Below are positions 45,890 through 56,675 of a stretch of 64,000 bases of DNA, piece after piece. Every line of letters starts with the position of its first letter. Positions within the stretch are counted from its first letter, which is position 1. Below the pieces are notes generated by a model. The model was given only the letters and a program-made list of their open reading frames with translations, was not told the origin of the DNA and searched no databases. Position numbers and translations under genes: made by a program. The stretch spans positions 868,001 to 932,000 of the forward strand of contig NZ_AP024094.1 of NCBI RefSeq assembly GCF_015140455.1, read 5' to 3'. Source of the stretch: Jeongeupia sp. HS-3. GTDB taxonomy: Bacteria; Pseudomonadota; Gammaproteobacteria; Burkholderiales; Chitinibacteraceae.

Positions 45890-47212
45890 TTACGCGGTGA
45901 CCCGTGCCGGGCGCATGCTGCGGCCGCTTAAAATCCAGTAACCAAGGCCGCTGATCAGCAGGGCCGGAATCGACGCCATCATCGTTGGCGCCAGATTCGC
46001 GATCATATGGTAGCTGGCGATGCCGAGTGCCCAGGCAAGCAGCGCGCGCACGTGCCAGCCGCCGCTGTACCAGTAGGCGCCACCGGCCTGGGTGACGGCG
46101 GCGATGTCGATTTGGCGGCGGCGGACGACGAAATGGTCGATCAGCACCACCCCGAACAGCGGCGCAAACAGCGAGCCGATCAGCAGCAGGAAGCTCTCGA
46201 AGCGCGCCAGCGGCACGAACAGTGCGATCACGGTGCAGAGGATGCCGAAAGCCAGTGCGGCGTATTCGACCCGGGTCGGGATCAGCGTGCACGCAGAGAC
46301 GGCGGCCGAGTGGATGTCGGCAAAGGCCTTCTCGCTTTCATCGAGCAGGATCAGCAGCAGCGCCAACCCGCCGCCGGCCGACGCCAGCGCGAACAGCAGC
46401 GCGTTGTCGCCGCCCTGTTGCGCGAACGCCAGTGTGTAGGCGGCACCAAGCGTGCAGAACCACAGGTTGCCGATTAGGTAACCGGCCAGCGTGCCGCGGA
46501 AGGTCGAGCCCGGATCGCGGGCAAAGCGGGTGTAATCGGCCACCAGCGGCAGCCACGACAGCGGCATGGCAATGACCAGATCGATGCCGGTTCCGAAGCC
46601 AAGAGCACCGGTGCCCTGGCGGGCGAACAGCTCGGCAACGTCGTAGCTGGCGAACAGCTGCCAGGTCAGCCAGGTCGCGGCAGCCAGCAGCATCCAGATA
46701 CCCCAGCGTCGCAGCACGCGACGCACGAAGCCAAGCGGGCCGAACACGGCAATCAGCGTCGAAATGCCACCAAACAGCAGCGTCCACAGCACCGGGCTCT
46801 GCCAGAGGCCCGGGTTGTCCGTGGCGCGCTGGATCAGCGCGCCGGCAGCATCGCGCATCACGACGATTTCAAAGGCGCCCCAGCCGATCAGTTGCACCAG
46901 ATTGCAGATGGCCGGCAAGCCGGCGCCGCGCAGCCCCAGCGTCGGCCGTAGTGCCGACATCGTGGCCAAGCCGGTATCGGTACCGATCACCGCCACTGCG
47001 GCGAGGCAGGAAACGCCGATGACGCTGCCGATGGCGATTGCGGCCAGCGCGGCGCCGAAGCTGAGGCCCGGCACCAGCAGGGCGCCGGTCTGTAGCACCA
47101 TCAGGCCGATGGCGAGCGAGAACCACAGCGACATCACGTCGCGGGCCGAAAATACGCGCCGTTCCGCAGGGACCGGTACGCGCGGATCATAGGTGCCGAT
47201 CGGCTTCATCAT
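45890..47212 (-). CDS. CytX-like permease of the NCS1 (cytosine/thiamine-precursor) family
   Basis: The 440-residue membrane protein has about 12 helices with NCS1 features: a cytoplasmic N-terminus, ARDVMSLWFSLAIGLMVLQTGALLVPGLS as the first helix region, GTDTGLATMSALRPTLGLRG, LPLVADYTRFARD and IPTRVEYAALAFG. Among NCS1 proteins it is most like CytX, thought to take up hydroxymethylpyrimidine, but I found no thiamine (TPP) riboswitch upstream. It is separated from gntP by a terminator. Specificity is uncertain. Confidence 0.85.
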   Translation of the reverse strand: MMKPIGTYDPRVPVPAERRVFSARDVMSLWFSLAIGLMVLQTGALLVPGLSFGAALAAIAIGSVIGVSCLAAVAVIGTDTGLATMSALRPTLGLRGAGLPAICNLVQLIGWGAFEIVVMRDAAGALIQRATDNPGLWQSPVLWTLLFGGISTLIAVFGPLGFVRRVLRRWGIWMLLAAATWLTWQLFASYDVAELFARQGTGALGFGTGIDLVIAMPLSWLPLVADYTRFARDPGSTFRGTLAGYLIGNLWFCTLGAAYTLAFAQQGGDNALLFALASAGGGLALLLILLDESEKAFADIHSAAVSACTLIPTRVEYAALAFGILCTVIALFVPLARFESFLLLIGSLFAPLFGVVLIDHFVVRRRQIDIAAVTQAGGAYWYSGGWHVRALLAWALGIASYHMIANLAPTMMASIPALLISGLGYWILSGRSMRPARVTA

Positions 47213-47290
47213 TCATCTCCAGGGGTAGCCCGGTCTGTGCGTGCCGGGCGAAGGCAGGCATTGTCGCCGTGCTGGCGGCCAGCGACAATG

Positions 47291-47315
47291 AAAAACCCCG
47301 CCGGGGCGGGGTTTT
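47291..47315 (-). terminator. Intrinsic terminator after gntP
   Basis: AAAACCCCGCC (47292-47302) pairs with GGCGGGGTTTT (47305-47315). It lies 22 bases beyond the gntP stop on the minus strand and before the cytX-like gene. Confidence 0.85.
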
Positions 47316-47336
47316 GATCAAGGAGGGGACGTTCTC

Positions 47337-48680
47337 TTACAGGAACATCATCGCCACGGTGGCGACCACGCCACCGGTGACGCCGATGATGCTTTCCATC
47401 ACCGTCCAGGTTTGCAGCGTCTGTTTTTCGGTCATGCCCAGATAGCGGTTGGCCAGCCAGAAGCCCGAATCGTTGACGTGCGACAGCACCACCGCGCCGC
47501 CGCCAATGGCGATGGTCACGGCGGCAAGTTGGGCGCCGTTCAGATTCATGTGCTCGATCATTGGCAGCAGCAGGCCGCAAGCGGTGAGCATCGCGACGGT
47601 GGCCGAACCCTGGATCACCCGGACCGCTGCGGCCAGCGTGAACGCCAGTACCGTCACCGGCAGCCCGGCACCGGCGAGCATATTGCCGAGCGCGCCACCG
47701 ACGCCGGAATCCACCAGTACCTGCTTGAACACGCCGCCGGCACCGGTCACCAGAATGATGATGCCGGCTGGTTCGAGCGCGGCCGAGCAGATCTTCATGA
47801 TCTGGTCACGGCTCATGCCGCGTTTGACGCCCAGCAGGTAGAACGCCGAGAGGCAGGCGAACAGGATGGCGGTAAACGGATGGCCGATAAACTGCAGCCA
47901 GTTGTAAATATCGGAATCGACTTCGACAAAGCGGGCGGCAATGGTTTTCAGGCCGACCAGCAGCAATGGCAGGATCACCAGACCCAGCGCGAGGCTGAAT
48001 GACGGCAGTTCGCCCTTGTTCTCGCCCAGATGGCTTTCCTGCGCGTGCGGCGGCAGTGGCACTTCAACATATTTGGAGATGAAGCTGCCGTAGATCGGGC
48101 CGGCAAGGATCATCGCAGGGATGGCCGCAGCAAGGCCGAGGACGATCATCCAGCCGAAATCGGCGTTCAGTTGCGACGCGACCAGAATCGGTGGCGGCGC
48201 CGGGATCAGGAAGGCCTGGCAGGCAGCGATACCGGCGAACAGTGCGACGCCCAGCTTGACCACGCTGCCGCCGCCGCGACGAACCAGCGCGAACACCACA
48301 CCGATCAGCAGCACGACCGCAACGTCGAAAAACAGCGGCAGCGCACAGACCAGCCCGGTGACGGACACCGCCCAGTGCGCGCGCTTCTCGCCGAACTTGC
48401 CCAGTAGCGTCAGCGCGATGCGGTCGAGTGCGCCGGTGGCTTCCATCATCTTGCCGAACATCGCGCCCAGTGCGACCACGGTGGCGACAAAGCCGAGCGT
48501 GCCGCCCATGCCTTTCTGGATGGTGTCGGCGATCTTGGCGGGATTCATCCCCGCGGCGATGCCGGCAACCATCGATACCAGGATCAGCGCCACCAGCGCG
48601 TGCAGGCGTACTTTCATGACCAGGACCAGCAGCAGGACGATGGATCCCACTGCGGTCAAAATCAACGTTAAATCTGACAT
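47337..48680 (-). CDS. gntP: Gluconate permease, GntP family
   Basis: The 447-residue protein has about 12 to 14 hydrophobic segments and GntP-family motifs: KMMEATGALDRIALTLLGKFG, LVCALPLFFDVAVVLLIGV, ACQAFLIPAPPPILVA and the C-terminal LSHVNDSGFWLANRYLGM. It imports gluconate across the inner membrane by proton symport. It is divergent from gntK, sharing an intergenic operator; the two genes together import and phosphorylate gluconate. The symbol may be gntT or gntU in other schemes. Confidence 0.92.
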   Translation of the reverse strand: MSDLTLILTAVGSIVLLLVLVMKVRLHALVALILVSMVAGIAAGMNPAKIADTIQKGMGGTLGFVATVVALGAMFGKMMEATGALDRIALTLLGKFGEKRAHWAVSVTGLVCALPLFFDVAVVLLIGVVFALVRRGGGSVVKLGVALFAGIAACQAFLIPAPPPILVASQLNADFGWMIVLGLAAAIPAMILAGPIYGSFISKYVEVPLPPHAQESHLGENKGELPSFSLALGLVILPLLLVGLKTIAARFVEVDSDIYNWLQFIGHPFTAILFACLSAFYLLGVKRGMSRDQIMKICSAALEPAGIIILVTGAGGVFKQVLVDSGVGGALGNMLAGAGLPVTVLAFTLAAAVRVIQGSATVAMLTACGLLLPMIEHMNLNGAQLAAVTIAIGGGAVVLSHVNDSGFWLANRYLGMTEKQTLQTWTVMESIIGVTGGVVATVAMMFL

Positions 48681-48730
48681 AGATCGACTCCGATTGCGTT
48701 TATCAGCGTGCTTGCTTGTTTTTTGGTTTT

Positions 48731-48744
48731 TGTTACCGGTAACA
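48731..48744. promoter_or_regulatory. GntR operator between gntP and gntK
   Basis: TGTTACCGGTAACA is a perfect 14-base palindrome and matches the core of the E. coli GntR operator (ATGTTACCCGTAACAT type). It lies in the divergent gap, 50 bases from the gntP start and 121 from gntK. A related palindrome upstream of gntR supports the assignment. Confidence 0.85.
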
Positions 48745-48865
48745 TCGTATCAACAAGCCCAGAAGCGTGCCTATTGCGGTAAACCAAAATGTGAAGCCGA
48801 TCTGAGCTAGCGCAAAAATCCGTAGTCGCTGGGGCGCCCATTCAATACAAACAGGAGAACGATAG

Positions 48866-49378
48866 ATGTCCGGGAAGAGTTACGTGGTGATGGGGGTGTC
48901 GAGCAGTGGCAAGTCGAGTATCGGCGTTGCGCTGGCGCAGGCGGTCGGCGCCAAGTTCATCGATGGCGACGATCTGCATCCGCGCGCCAACATCGTCAAG
49001 ATGGGCGGCGGCACGCCGCTGAACGACGACGATCGTGCGCCGTGGCTGGAGCGGATCAACGACGCGGTATTCAGCATCGACAGCAAAAACGAAACCGGTG
49101 TCATCGTCTGTTCGGCGCTGAAGCGCAAATACCGTGACCGCATTCGCCGGGACAACAACAAGCTTGTCTTCGTATTCATGGAAGGCAGCTACGCGCTGAT
49201 TCTCGAGCGGATGAAGGCGCGGCAGGGGCATTATCAGAAGGCCGGCATGCTGCAGAGCCAGTTTGACGCGCTTGAGGTGCCGGGCGAGGACGAATCCGAC
49301 GTGTTGCACGTGTCGGTCGATGGTGATTTCGAGACGGTACTGGCGCGTACGCTGGCTGCGGTCCGGAATGCGGCATGA
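48866..49378 (+). CDS. gntK: Gluconokinase
   Basis: The 170-residue kinase phosphorylates gluconate to 6-phosphogluconate for the Entner-Doudoroff or pentose phosphate route. The Walker A loop GVSSSGKSSIG (about residues 10-20) is followed by FIDGDDLHPRANIVKM, the sugar-binding segment, and RKYRDRIRR. It is the GntK/IdnK-type P-loop enzyme. Its stop overlaps the terminator stem at 49378. Confidence 0.95.
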   Translation: MSGKSYVVMGVSSSGKSSIGVALAQAVGAKFIDGDDLHPRANIVKMGGGTPLNDDDRAPWLERINDAVFSIDSKNETGVIVCSALKRKYRDRIRRDNNKLVFVFMEGSYALILERMKARQGHYQKAGMLQSQFDALEVPGEDESDVLHVSVDGDFETVLARTLAAVRNAA

Positions 49379-49407
49379 AAAAAGCCCCGCCGTGTGCGGG
49401 GCTTTTT
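49378..49407. terminator. Bidirectional terminator between gntK and gntR
   Basis: AAAAAAGCCCCGC (49378-49390) pairs with GCGGGGCTTTTT (49396-49407) around CGTGT; T-runs flank both sides. Confidence 0.9.
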
Positions 49408-49429
49408 CTCGGTGCGGCGCTGCGCGCTG

Positions 49430-50446
49430 TCAGGCGCGGTTTGCCGCGGCAACGCTGCCGCCCAGCGCCAGCGTATAGCCCAGATCGACGACCCGGTCGG
49501 GGTAGTCTTTGCCCGCCAAGCGTCCGAGCAGACGCTCGGCGGCGATGCGGCCGATGGCTTCGCGCGGCGTGACCACGCTGGCGAGTTGCGGTGACAGTGC
49601 CATGCCGATGTTCAGCGCGTTGTAGCCGGCAATGGCGATATCGTCGGGGATGCGCAGGCCGCGTTGCTGGCAGGCCAGCATCGCGCCCGCAGCCACGTCG
49701 TCGTTGGTGCAGAACAGCCCGTCCAGCTCGGGGTGGCGATTGAGCGCGTCATCGGCGAGCTTGCCGCCGAGGGTGAAGGTCGACGGCGCCTCGGTTTCAA
49801 CCACGTGCGCGCTCAAGCCCGCAGCGCCCATGGCCTGCCGGTAGCCGGCAAGCCGCTGGTGGGTGCGGCTGTCGAGCCGGGCCGCGAGATAAACGATGTG
49901 CCGCTTGCCGCTGGCGATCATCGCTTCGGTCATGTCCCTTGCCGCCGCGGTGTGATCGAGCCCGACGGCCAGATCGATCGGCTTGTCCGGTGTTTCCATT
50001 ACTTCGACGACCGGTATGCCCGCGATCTGGATCATCCGTCGCGTGCGCTCGGTATGGTGGGATTCGGAGAGGATGAGGCCATCGACGTGAAACGACAGCA
50101 GCATCGCCACACGGGCTTCCTCGATCAGTGCGTCATAGCCGAAGTGGGCATACAGCGTTTGATAGCCGGCAGGCTCGGTGACCGATTCGACGCCGCGAAT
50201 CAGCGCGGAAAACACCTGGTTGGAAATCGACGGCAGGAGTACGCCGATCGCATGACTACGGGCCTTGGACAGGATGTCCGGCGCGCGGCTGGGGATATAG
50301 CCTAGCTCTTCAACCGCTCGTTGCAGCGAATCACGCAACGCTGCCGACACCTGGTTCGGATCGCGCAGATAGCGGCTGACCGTCATTTTGGTGACGCCGA
50401 CCAGATTGGCGACGTCCTGCAGGGTGGGGCGCTTGGGGCGGTTCAT
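49430..50446 (-). CDS. gntR: LacI-family gluconate regulator GntR
   Basis: The 338-residue repressor has a LacI helix-turn-helix at its N-terminus (TLQDVANLVGVTKMTVSRYLRDPNQVS, about residues 8-34) and the YIPSRAPDILSKARSHAIGVLLPS hinge, then a periplasmic-binding-like domain with IPVVEVMETPDKPIDLAVGLD and GLRIPDDIAIAGYNALNIG. It likely represses gntP and gntK without gluconate. ATG 50446 gives the family start; longer frame to 50488 overlaps its own operator. Confidence 0.93.
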   Translation of the reverse strand: MNRPKRPTLQDVANLVGVTKMTVSRYLRDPNQVSAALRDSLQRAVEELGYIPSRAPDILSKARSHAIGVLLPSISNQVFSALIRGVESVTEPAGYQTLYAHFGYDALIEEARVAMLLSFHVDGLILSESHHTERTRRMIQIAGIPVVEVMETPDKPIDLAVGLDHTAAARDMTEAMIASGKRHIVYLAARLDSRTHQRLAGYRQAMGAAGLSAHVVETEAPSTFTLGGKLADDALNRHPELDGLFCTNDDVAAGAMLACQQRGLRIPDDIAIAGYNALNIGMALSPQLASVVTPREAIGRIAAERLLGRLAGKDYPDRVVDLGYTLALGGSVAAANRA

Positions 50447-50472
50447 CGGCGTATCCGGGAGCGAACGGGTTG

Positions 50473-50488
50473 ATGTTACACGTAACAT
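50473..50488. promoter_or_regulatory. GntR operator upstream of gntR
   Basis: ATGTTAC (50473-50479) and GTAACAT (50482-50488) are inverted repeats with AC in the centre, the same arms as in the gntP/gntK operator. The site lies 27 bases upstream of gntR, consistent with autoregulation. Confidence 0.83.
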
Positions 50489-50557
50489 TGTCCGCTTGCG
50501 CCCATCGCGATCAAGGTCGCATGATCGGGCTGTCTGAATCTGCCTGCGGGAGCCGCA

Positions 50558-51088
50558 ATGGCTTTGTCCCCTCGTTCACGCTTGCTGTTGTGCCGGATGT
50601 TCGCGCTTGCGGTGCTGGCGCTTGCCGCATGCAGTAGCACGCCAACCCGAACCGCCAAGCCGAAGCCGGTAGACCGCAGTCTTGCGCATATTCAGGCGCA
50701 GGGCGACGGGCGCGAAGTGGTGATGTATTCGCTCGGTTTGCTCGATGTCGGCTACCAGTTCGGTGGCAATAACCCGGAAGCCGGGCTCGATTGCAGTGGC
50801 TTGGTACGATTTGTGTACAAAAATGCGCTGGGCGTCGAGCTGCCGCGCACCGCGGCGGATATCGCCTCGCGGACGCGGCCGGTGAACGAATCGAAACTGC
50901 AGGCCGGTGATCTGGTGTTCTTCAACACGCTGGGCCGGCCGTACTCGCACGTGGGGATTTATCTGGGCGACGGCAAGTTCGTGCATGCGCCGTCGAGCCG
51001 CGGCAAGATTCGCGTCGAATCAATGGACTTGCCTTATTTTGCAAGCCGCTTTGAAGGTGGTCGGACGGTGTTTGCCAGCGGCAACTGA
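50558..51088 (+). CDS. NlpC/P60 (C40) peptidoglycan endopeptidase lipoprotein
   Basis: The 176-residue protein has a lipoprotein signal peptide (FALAVLALAACSS, lipidated Cys near residue 25) and an NlpC/P60 domain: catalytic Cys in LDCSGLVRFVY (about residue 74), first His in YSHVGIYLGDG (about 130) and the polar residue in VHAPSSRGKI. It probably cleaves stem-peptide bonds in the periplasm. It has no evident operon partner; the divergent neighbour is gntR. Confidence 0.9.
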   Translation: MALSPRSRLLLCRMFALAVLALAACSSTPTRTAKPKPVDRSLAHIQAQGDGREVVMYSLGLLDVGYQFGGNNPEAGLDCSGLVRFVYKNALGVELPRTAADIASRTRPVNESKLQAGDLVFFNTLGRPYSHVGIYLGDGKFVHAPSSRGKIRVESMDLPYFASRFEGGRTVFASGN

Positions 51089-51108
51089 GTGGCTGCGGGC
51101 GAGTGGGC

Positions 51109-51573
51109 TCAGGCCTTGTCGGCGATGTGACGGCTGATGCCGCCCTGCAGCTGGCCCTGCTGTGAATAGCCGAGCGAGTCGTTTTGGCCGGCGGCAAGCG
51201 AATACACAAGGGTATCGAGCGCCTGCTTGCGCGAATCGATGAGCCTGCCGTTGCACTGGTTCAGCAGCGCGGCCTGGCGGACGCTTTCAAGCAGTTGCTG
51301 CCAGGCGGGAAGCAGACCGGGACGATTGGCGGACAGCCACTCGGCAATGGCCGGGCCGTTTTCGAGTCCGAGCGATGCGAAGGCGCTATTGAGCGCGTTG
51401 CCGGTTGCGTCGGCCGCGAGGGTGGCCCGTTGCTTGTCGGCAAGCAAATTGGTCAGCGCATCGGGCTGGTTGTGGGTCAGGCATTGCTGCTCGTCCTGCA
51501 GTAGCATGACGAGGGTCTTGTAGGCATCAATGGCGGCGCCCAGCAGCGCGGCCCAGTCTGGTGTGCTGTTCAT
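51109..51573 (-). CDS. flgN: Flagellar export chaperone FlgN
   Basis: The 154-residue helical protein is a FlgN-like chaperone for hook-associated proteins FlgK and FlgL. LLQDEQQCLTHNQPDALTNLLADKQRATLA (about residues 24-53) is the family signature in the long N-terminal helix, and NGRLIDSRKQALDTL continues the pattern. It follows flgM by 16 bases in the same direction, the usual flgMN order. Confidence 0.88.
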   Translation of the reverse strand: MNSTPDWAALLGAAIDAYKTLVMLLQDEQQCLTHNQPDALTNLLADKQRATLAADATGNALNSAFASLGLENGPAIAEWLSANRPGLLPAWQQLLESVRQAALLNQCNGRLIDSRKQALDTLVYSLAAGQNDSLGYSQQGQLQGGISRHIADKA

Positions 51574-51589
51574 GATCGGCTAGACCGCA

Positions 51590-51868
51590 TCAACGGCCGA
51601 GCAGTTCCTTCACGCTGTCGATTAGTTTGTCGGCGACCGCATCGGCACGCACGCTGAAGCGGCCTTCGGCAATCGCCTGGCGCAGGCTGGCAACGCGCTC
51701 ACTGTCGAACGGTGCGCCGCTTGCTTCGGTCTGGCTCAGTCCGGCAGCGGCCGGATTGATGCTGACGCTGAGGTCATCGGCCGGTGCGGCTTTGCCGGTC
51801 TGACTGGTGCGTTCGGTGTTGCGCAGTGGCTGCGTTACCGGCGCCCGGGTAGACGGGTCGATTTTCAT
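51590..51868 (-). CDS. flgM: Anti-sigma-28 factor FlgM
   Basis: The 92-residue protein has a disordered N-terminal half and the sigma-binding helix-rich C-terminus FDSERVASLRQAIAEGRFSVRADAVADKLIDS typical of FlgM, with the IAEGRFSVR motif. It holds FliA inactive until hook completion and is then exported. The gene is the first of a two-gene unit with flgN and has a sigma-28 promoter 60 bases upstream. flgA, commonly adjacent, is not here. Confidence 0.95.
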   Translation of the reverse strand: MKIDPSTRAPVTQPLRNTERTSQTGKAAPADDLSVSINPAAAGLSQTEASGAPFDSERVASLRQAIAEGRFSVRADAVADKLIDSVKELLGR

Positions 51869-51928
51869 GGTGGGTCCTCGTGGCCTGGGCGATACCGCCT
51901 TGGCTGATTTCTATGCGGATTATGCGCT

Positions 51929-51955
51929 GTATCGGCATTTGGCCAGGAAACTTTA
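51929..51955 (-). promoter_or_regulatory. Sigma-28 (FliA) promoter of flgMN
   Basis: On the minus strand TAAAGTTT (51955-51948) and GCCGATAC (51936-51929) are separated by 11 bases; the flagellar consensus is TAAAGTTT-N11-GCCGATAA, so 15 of 16 positions match. It lies 60 bases upstream of flgM. The rest of 51869-52173 has no gene. Confidence 0.93.
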
Positions 51956-52079
51956 ATGAATCTGGCAACCAGTCGTCGTCGCCAGGCGGCAAGGCGCGGC
52001 AGGAAAACGCCCGGTGCGTGTTTGTGGCGCTTATGATTGAGGCTGGATCGCATCGTTGTTGCGGCCTGCGTGCTGCCGC

Positions 52080-52108
52080 TTCAAGGCGGCCGGCGCTTGC
52101 TGTATAGT
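52080..52108 (+). promoter_or_regulatory. Candidate sigma-70 promoter for accA-tilS
   Basis: TTCAAG (52080-52085) and TATAGT (52103-52108) are 17 bases apart. The -10 element is good and the -35 is weak. It lies 66 bases before the accA start. Confidence 0.4.
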
Positions 52109-52173
52109 TGCGAAATTTTGACCCGGCCCAGGGCTAGCGCCTGCGTGCGCGCCGCGGGGAGAACCGAGCAAGC

Positions 52174-53142
52174 ATGAAAACCAATTTTCTTGATTTCGAG
52201 CAGCCTATTGCTGAGCTCGAAAACAAAATCGAAGAGCTGCGCTACGTTCAGGATGATTCCGCTGTCGACATTTCCGTCGAAATCGGTCACCTGGAAAAGA
52301 AGAGTCAGGAGCTCACCAAGAGTATCTACGCCAAACTTTCGCCTTGGCAGATTTCGCAAGTGGCCCGTCATCCGCAGCGCCCATATACGCTGGATTATCT
52401 CGGCGCGATCTTCACCGACTTTGAAGAGCTGCACGGTGATCGTTCCTTCGCCGATGACCATGCCATTGTGGGTGGGCTGGCCCGCTTCAATGGTCAGTCT
52501 GTCATGGTGATTGGTCATCAGAAAGGCCGCGATACCAAAGACAAGATCTACCGCAACTTCGGCATGCCGCGCCCTGAGGGGTATCGTAAGGCCTTGCGGC
52601 TGATGAAGTTGGCCGAAAAATTTGGTCTGCCGGTGATTACCTTCATTGATACGCCGGGGGCTTATCCGGGTATCGGCGCCGAAGAGCGTGGCCAGTCCGA
52701 GGCCATCGGCCGCAATCTCTTCGAGATGGCCAAGTTGCGCGTTCCCGTTATCGCCACCGTGATCGGTGAGGGTGGTTCGGGTGGCGCGTTGGCGATCGCC
52801 ATCGGCGATGTTGTACAGATGCTGCAATACTCGACCTATTCGGTGATTTCTCCGGAAGGTTGCGCATCCATTCTGTGGAAAACCGCCGAAAAAGCACCAG
52901 ACGCTGCCGAGGCGCTGGGTATTACCGCCAGCCGTTTGAAGACACTGGGTCTGATCGACAAGATCATTGCCGAGCCGGTCGGTGGCGCTCATCGCAATCA
53001 CGCGCAGATGATGCTGGCGATGAAAAAAGCCATCGCCGATGCCCTCAAGAACCTGACTGACAAGCCGATCGATACACTGCTCGATACCCGTTTCGAGCGC
53101 CTGATGGGCTATGGCCAGTTCAAGGAAGTTCCGGTTCAGTAA
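52174..53142 (+). CDS. accA: Acetyl-CoA carboxylase carboxyltransferase subunit alpha
   Basis: The 322-residue subunit, with AccD, moves the carboxyl group from biotin to acetyl-CoA, giving malonyl-CoA. The N-terminal coiled coil ([18 protein letters not shown]) and the crotonase-like core with [44 protein letters not shown] and [15 protein letters not shown] (oxyanion-hole region) are clear. Length matches E. coli AccA. The downstream tilS frame overlaps its last 32 bases. Confidence 0.97.
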   Translation: MKTNFLDFEQPIAELENKIEELRYVQDDSAVDISVEIGHLEKKSQELTKSIYAKLSPWQISQVARHPQRPYTLDYLGAIFTDFEELHGDRSFADDHAIVGGLARFNGQSVMVIGHQKGRDTKDKIYRNFGMPRPEGYRKALRLMKLAEKFGLPVITFIDTPGAYPGIGAEERGQSEAIGRNLFEMAKLRVPVIATVIGEGGSGGALAIAIGDVVQMLQYSTYSVISPEGCASILWKTAEKAPDAAEALGITASRLKTLGLIDKIIAEPVGGAHRNHAQMMLAMKKAIADALKNLTDKPIDTLLDTRFERLMGYGQFKEVPVQ

Positions 53143-54427
53143 TCTGGCCGAGCGGGTGGGCGATTGCCTCACCCGCCATCGGCTCGCCGCACCGGCGCGA
53201 TTATGCGTCGGCCTCTCCGGCGGGCTCGATTCGGTTGTGCTCTTGCACCTCCTGGTGCAACTGCGTGCATCGCACGGGTATTTACTCTCGGCCATGCACA
53301 TTCATCACGGCCTGTCGGTGCACGCCGATGCGTGGGCTGATGCGGCCGTGGCGGTTGCCGAGAGTCTGTCCGTGCCTTGTCGGGTTGAGCGGGTGTCGGT
53401 CGATCGCCGTGCCGGTGGTGTCGAAGCTGCGGCACGGGCTGCCCGCTATGCCGTGTTCGAGCACGTTGACGCCGATGTCCTTTGCCTCGCTCATCACCAG
53501 AACGATCAGGCCGAAACCGTGTTGCTGAATGCCTTGCGTGGCAATGGTCTGGCTGGTTTGGCCGCGATGCCCGAGTCGCGCCCCTTGCCCGGCGGTCTGC
53601 CATTGCTGCGCCCCTTGCTCGATGTGCCGCGATCCGTATTGGCCGAATATGCCGAGGTTCAGGGTTTGAGCTGGGTCGATGACGACAGCAATGACGACCA
53701 GCGTTTCACCCGCAATTTCCTGCGCCATGCGATTCTGCCAGGGCTGGTGCTGCGCGATCCGGGCGTGCATGCCTCTCTGGCAAGGTTGGCGGGGCATGCG
53801 GCCGAAGCCGAAGCCTTGCTCGGGGAGTTGGCCGAGCAGGATCTGGGGGTGTGTGTGCTTGGCGGCGGGTTCGATCTGGCCGAGGCGGCACGATTGGGCG
53901 TGCGACGCAGTCGTAATGCACTGCGACATTGGCTGAGCGCACAGGGCATTGTTGCCGATGCACGTGCCTTTGAGGCGTTCATCAATCAGCTTGATTCGCC
54001 GGACGATGCGCAGCCCCAATTACGCTGGCGCGGCGAAACGATCCGTCGCTATCGGGGGCGCTTGTATCGGGTCGTCGCAGCAGGTGGTGGGCCGGTGGCC
54101 GATGTGGTTCCAGGTGAGGTGCTGGCGTTCGAGAACGGAGCTGGAAGGCTGGTCTGGCAGTCAGCGCCCGATGGCGTCAGTCGCGACAAGGCGCAGGCAG
54201 GGTGCTGGCAGTTGCGACCACGTCAGGGAGGGGAGCGCCTGCGTCTGCGCATTGATGGCCCGAATCGACCACTCAAGTTGCTGTATCAGGAGGCCGGCGT
54301 GCCGCCGTGGCTGCGTGAAACGACGCCGCTGCTGTATTGCGATGATGCGTTAATCGCCGTGCCGGGGATCGGCGTTGCGGCCGAGTTTCGCGGCGAGGGC
54401 TGGCTGCCACTGTGGCAGCCAGCGTAA
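53111..54427 (+). CDS. tilS: tRNA(Ile)-lysidine synthetase
   Basis: The 438-residue enzyme converts C34 of the CAU-anticodon tRNA-Ile to lysidine. The N-type ATP pyrophosphatase loop [15 protein letters not shown] (about residues 34-48) is intact, followed by [15 protein letters not shown] and [28 protein letters not shown], and the C-terminal substrate-binding domain. The start at 53111 overlaps accA by 32 bases; GTG 53156 is an alternative that would put the P-loop nearer the N-terminus. The accA-tilS order is common in betaproteobacteria. Confidence 0.93.
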   Translation: MASSRKFRFSNLAERVGDCLTRHRLAAPARLCVGLSGGLDSVVLLHLLVQLRASHGYLLSAMHIHHGLSVHADAWADAAVAVAESLSVPCRVERVSVDRRAGGVEAAARAARYAVFEHVDADVLCLAHHQNDQAETVLLNALRGNGLAGLAAMPESRPLPGGLPLLRPLLDVPRSVLAEYAEVQGLSWVDDDSNDDQRFTRNFLRHAILPGLVLRDPGVHASLARLAGHAAEAEALLGELAEQDLGVCVLGGGFDLAEAARLGVRRSRNALRHWLSAQGIVADARAFEAFINQLDSPDDAQPQLRWRGETIRRYRGRLYRVVAAGGGPVADVVPGEVLAFENGAGRLVWQSAPDGVSRDKAQAGCWQLRPRQGGERLRLRIDGPNRPLKLLYQEAGVPPWLRETTPLLYCDDALIAVPGIGVAAEFRGEGWLPLWQPA

Positions 54428-54446
54428 CAAGCAATCAGACAGACAA

Positions 54447-55929
<1,483 letters not shown>

Positions 55930-56093
55930 ATCGGTTTCGTCGCGCAAAAGCGCAATTCTAAACGGCGCATCCGGACTTGCCCATGTTTGCCGCCCGTCAG
56001 TTTGACCGGCGAGGCGGCATCCATGCGCCACGCTTGATCGTAAGTGCAGGTGCGCTTGGTTCGACCCATTTCAGATCCGGAGCGGAGATCGTC

Positions 56094-56627
56094 ATGAAAT
56101 ACATTTTGTTTGGCCTTAGTCCCGTACTCGCTTTGCTGGCCGCATGCTCAACGCCGCAAATGGTGCAACAAGCGATGTTGCCCGAGTCGATTCGCGTCAG
56201 TTCGCCGGATAAACTCGTGATGAGTACAACCGGTGTCGGCGAAATCACTTATGAATGTCGTGCCAAGAAAGATATGGCGGGCCAGTTTGAATGGGCGTTT
56301 GCCGGGCCAAAGGCAGTGCTCTACGATCGTGATCGCCAGGTGGTGGGCAAGTATTACGGCGGCCCGACCTGGGAAGCCGACGACGGCTCGAAAGTAACCG
56401 GCAGCCAAGTGGCGGTCAGCCCAGCGTCGCAACCCGGCAACATCCCCTTGCAGCTGGTGAAGGCCAACCCATCCACCGGTGCGGGAAAAATGGCGGGCGT
56501 GAGTTTTATTCAGCGCCTGAACACCAAGGGTGGTGTCGCGCCGATCGAGCCTTGTACGCAAGCCAGCGCAGGCCAAAAGCGCCAGGTCGGCTATCAGGCG
56601 GATTACCTGTTTTACGCCAAGCCCTGA
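56094..56627 (+). CDS. DUF3455 lipoprotein
   Basis: The 177-residue protein has a lipoprotein signal (FGLSPVLALLAACS, lipobox LAAC with Cys near residue 19) and a DUF3455-type beta domain: GVGEITYECRAK, EWAFAGPKAVLYDRDRQVVGKYYGGPTWEADDGSKVTG and GVAPIEPCTQASAGQ, in which a Cys pair may form a disulfide. The family is of unknown function and is usually exported. ATG 56094 is chosen over a frame extension to 55977 because of the signal peptide. Confidence 0.9.
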   Translation: MKYILFGLSPVLALLAACSTPQMVQQAMLPESIRVSSPDKLVMSTTGVGEITYECRAKKDMAGQFEWAFAGPKAVLYDRDRQVVGKYYGGPTWEADDGSKVTGSQVAVSPASQPGNIPLQLVKANPSTGAGKMAGVSFIQRLNTKGGVAPIEPCTQASAGQKRQVGYQADYLFYAKP

Positions 56628-56675
56628 GTGGTGGGCCCGTTAGCACCGTTGTCAGGTGTGGGCGGGCTGCGCAGC

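Noticed and set aside
47213-47290. TPP (thiamine) riboswitch upstream of the CytX-like gene.
   Set aside because: The CTGAG and ACCTGA-type conserved blocks are not present in either orientation.
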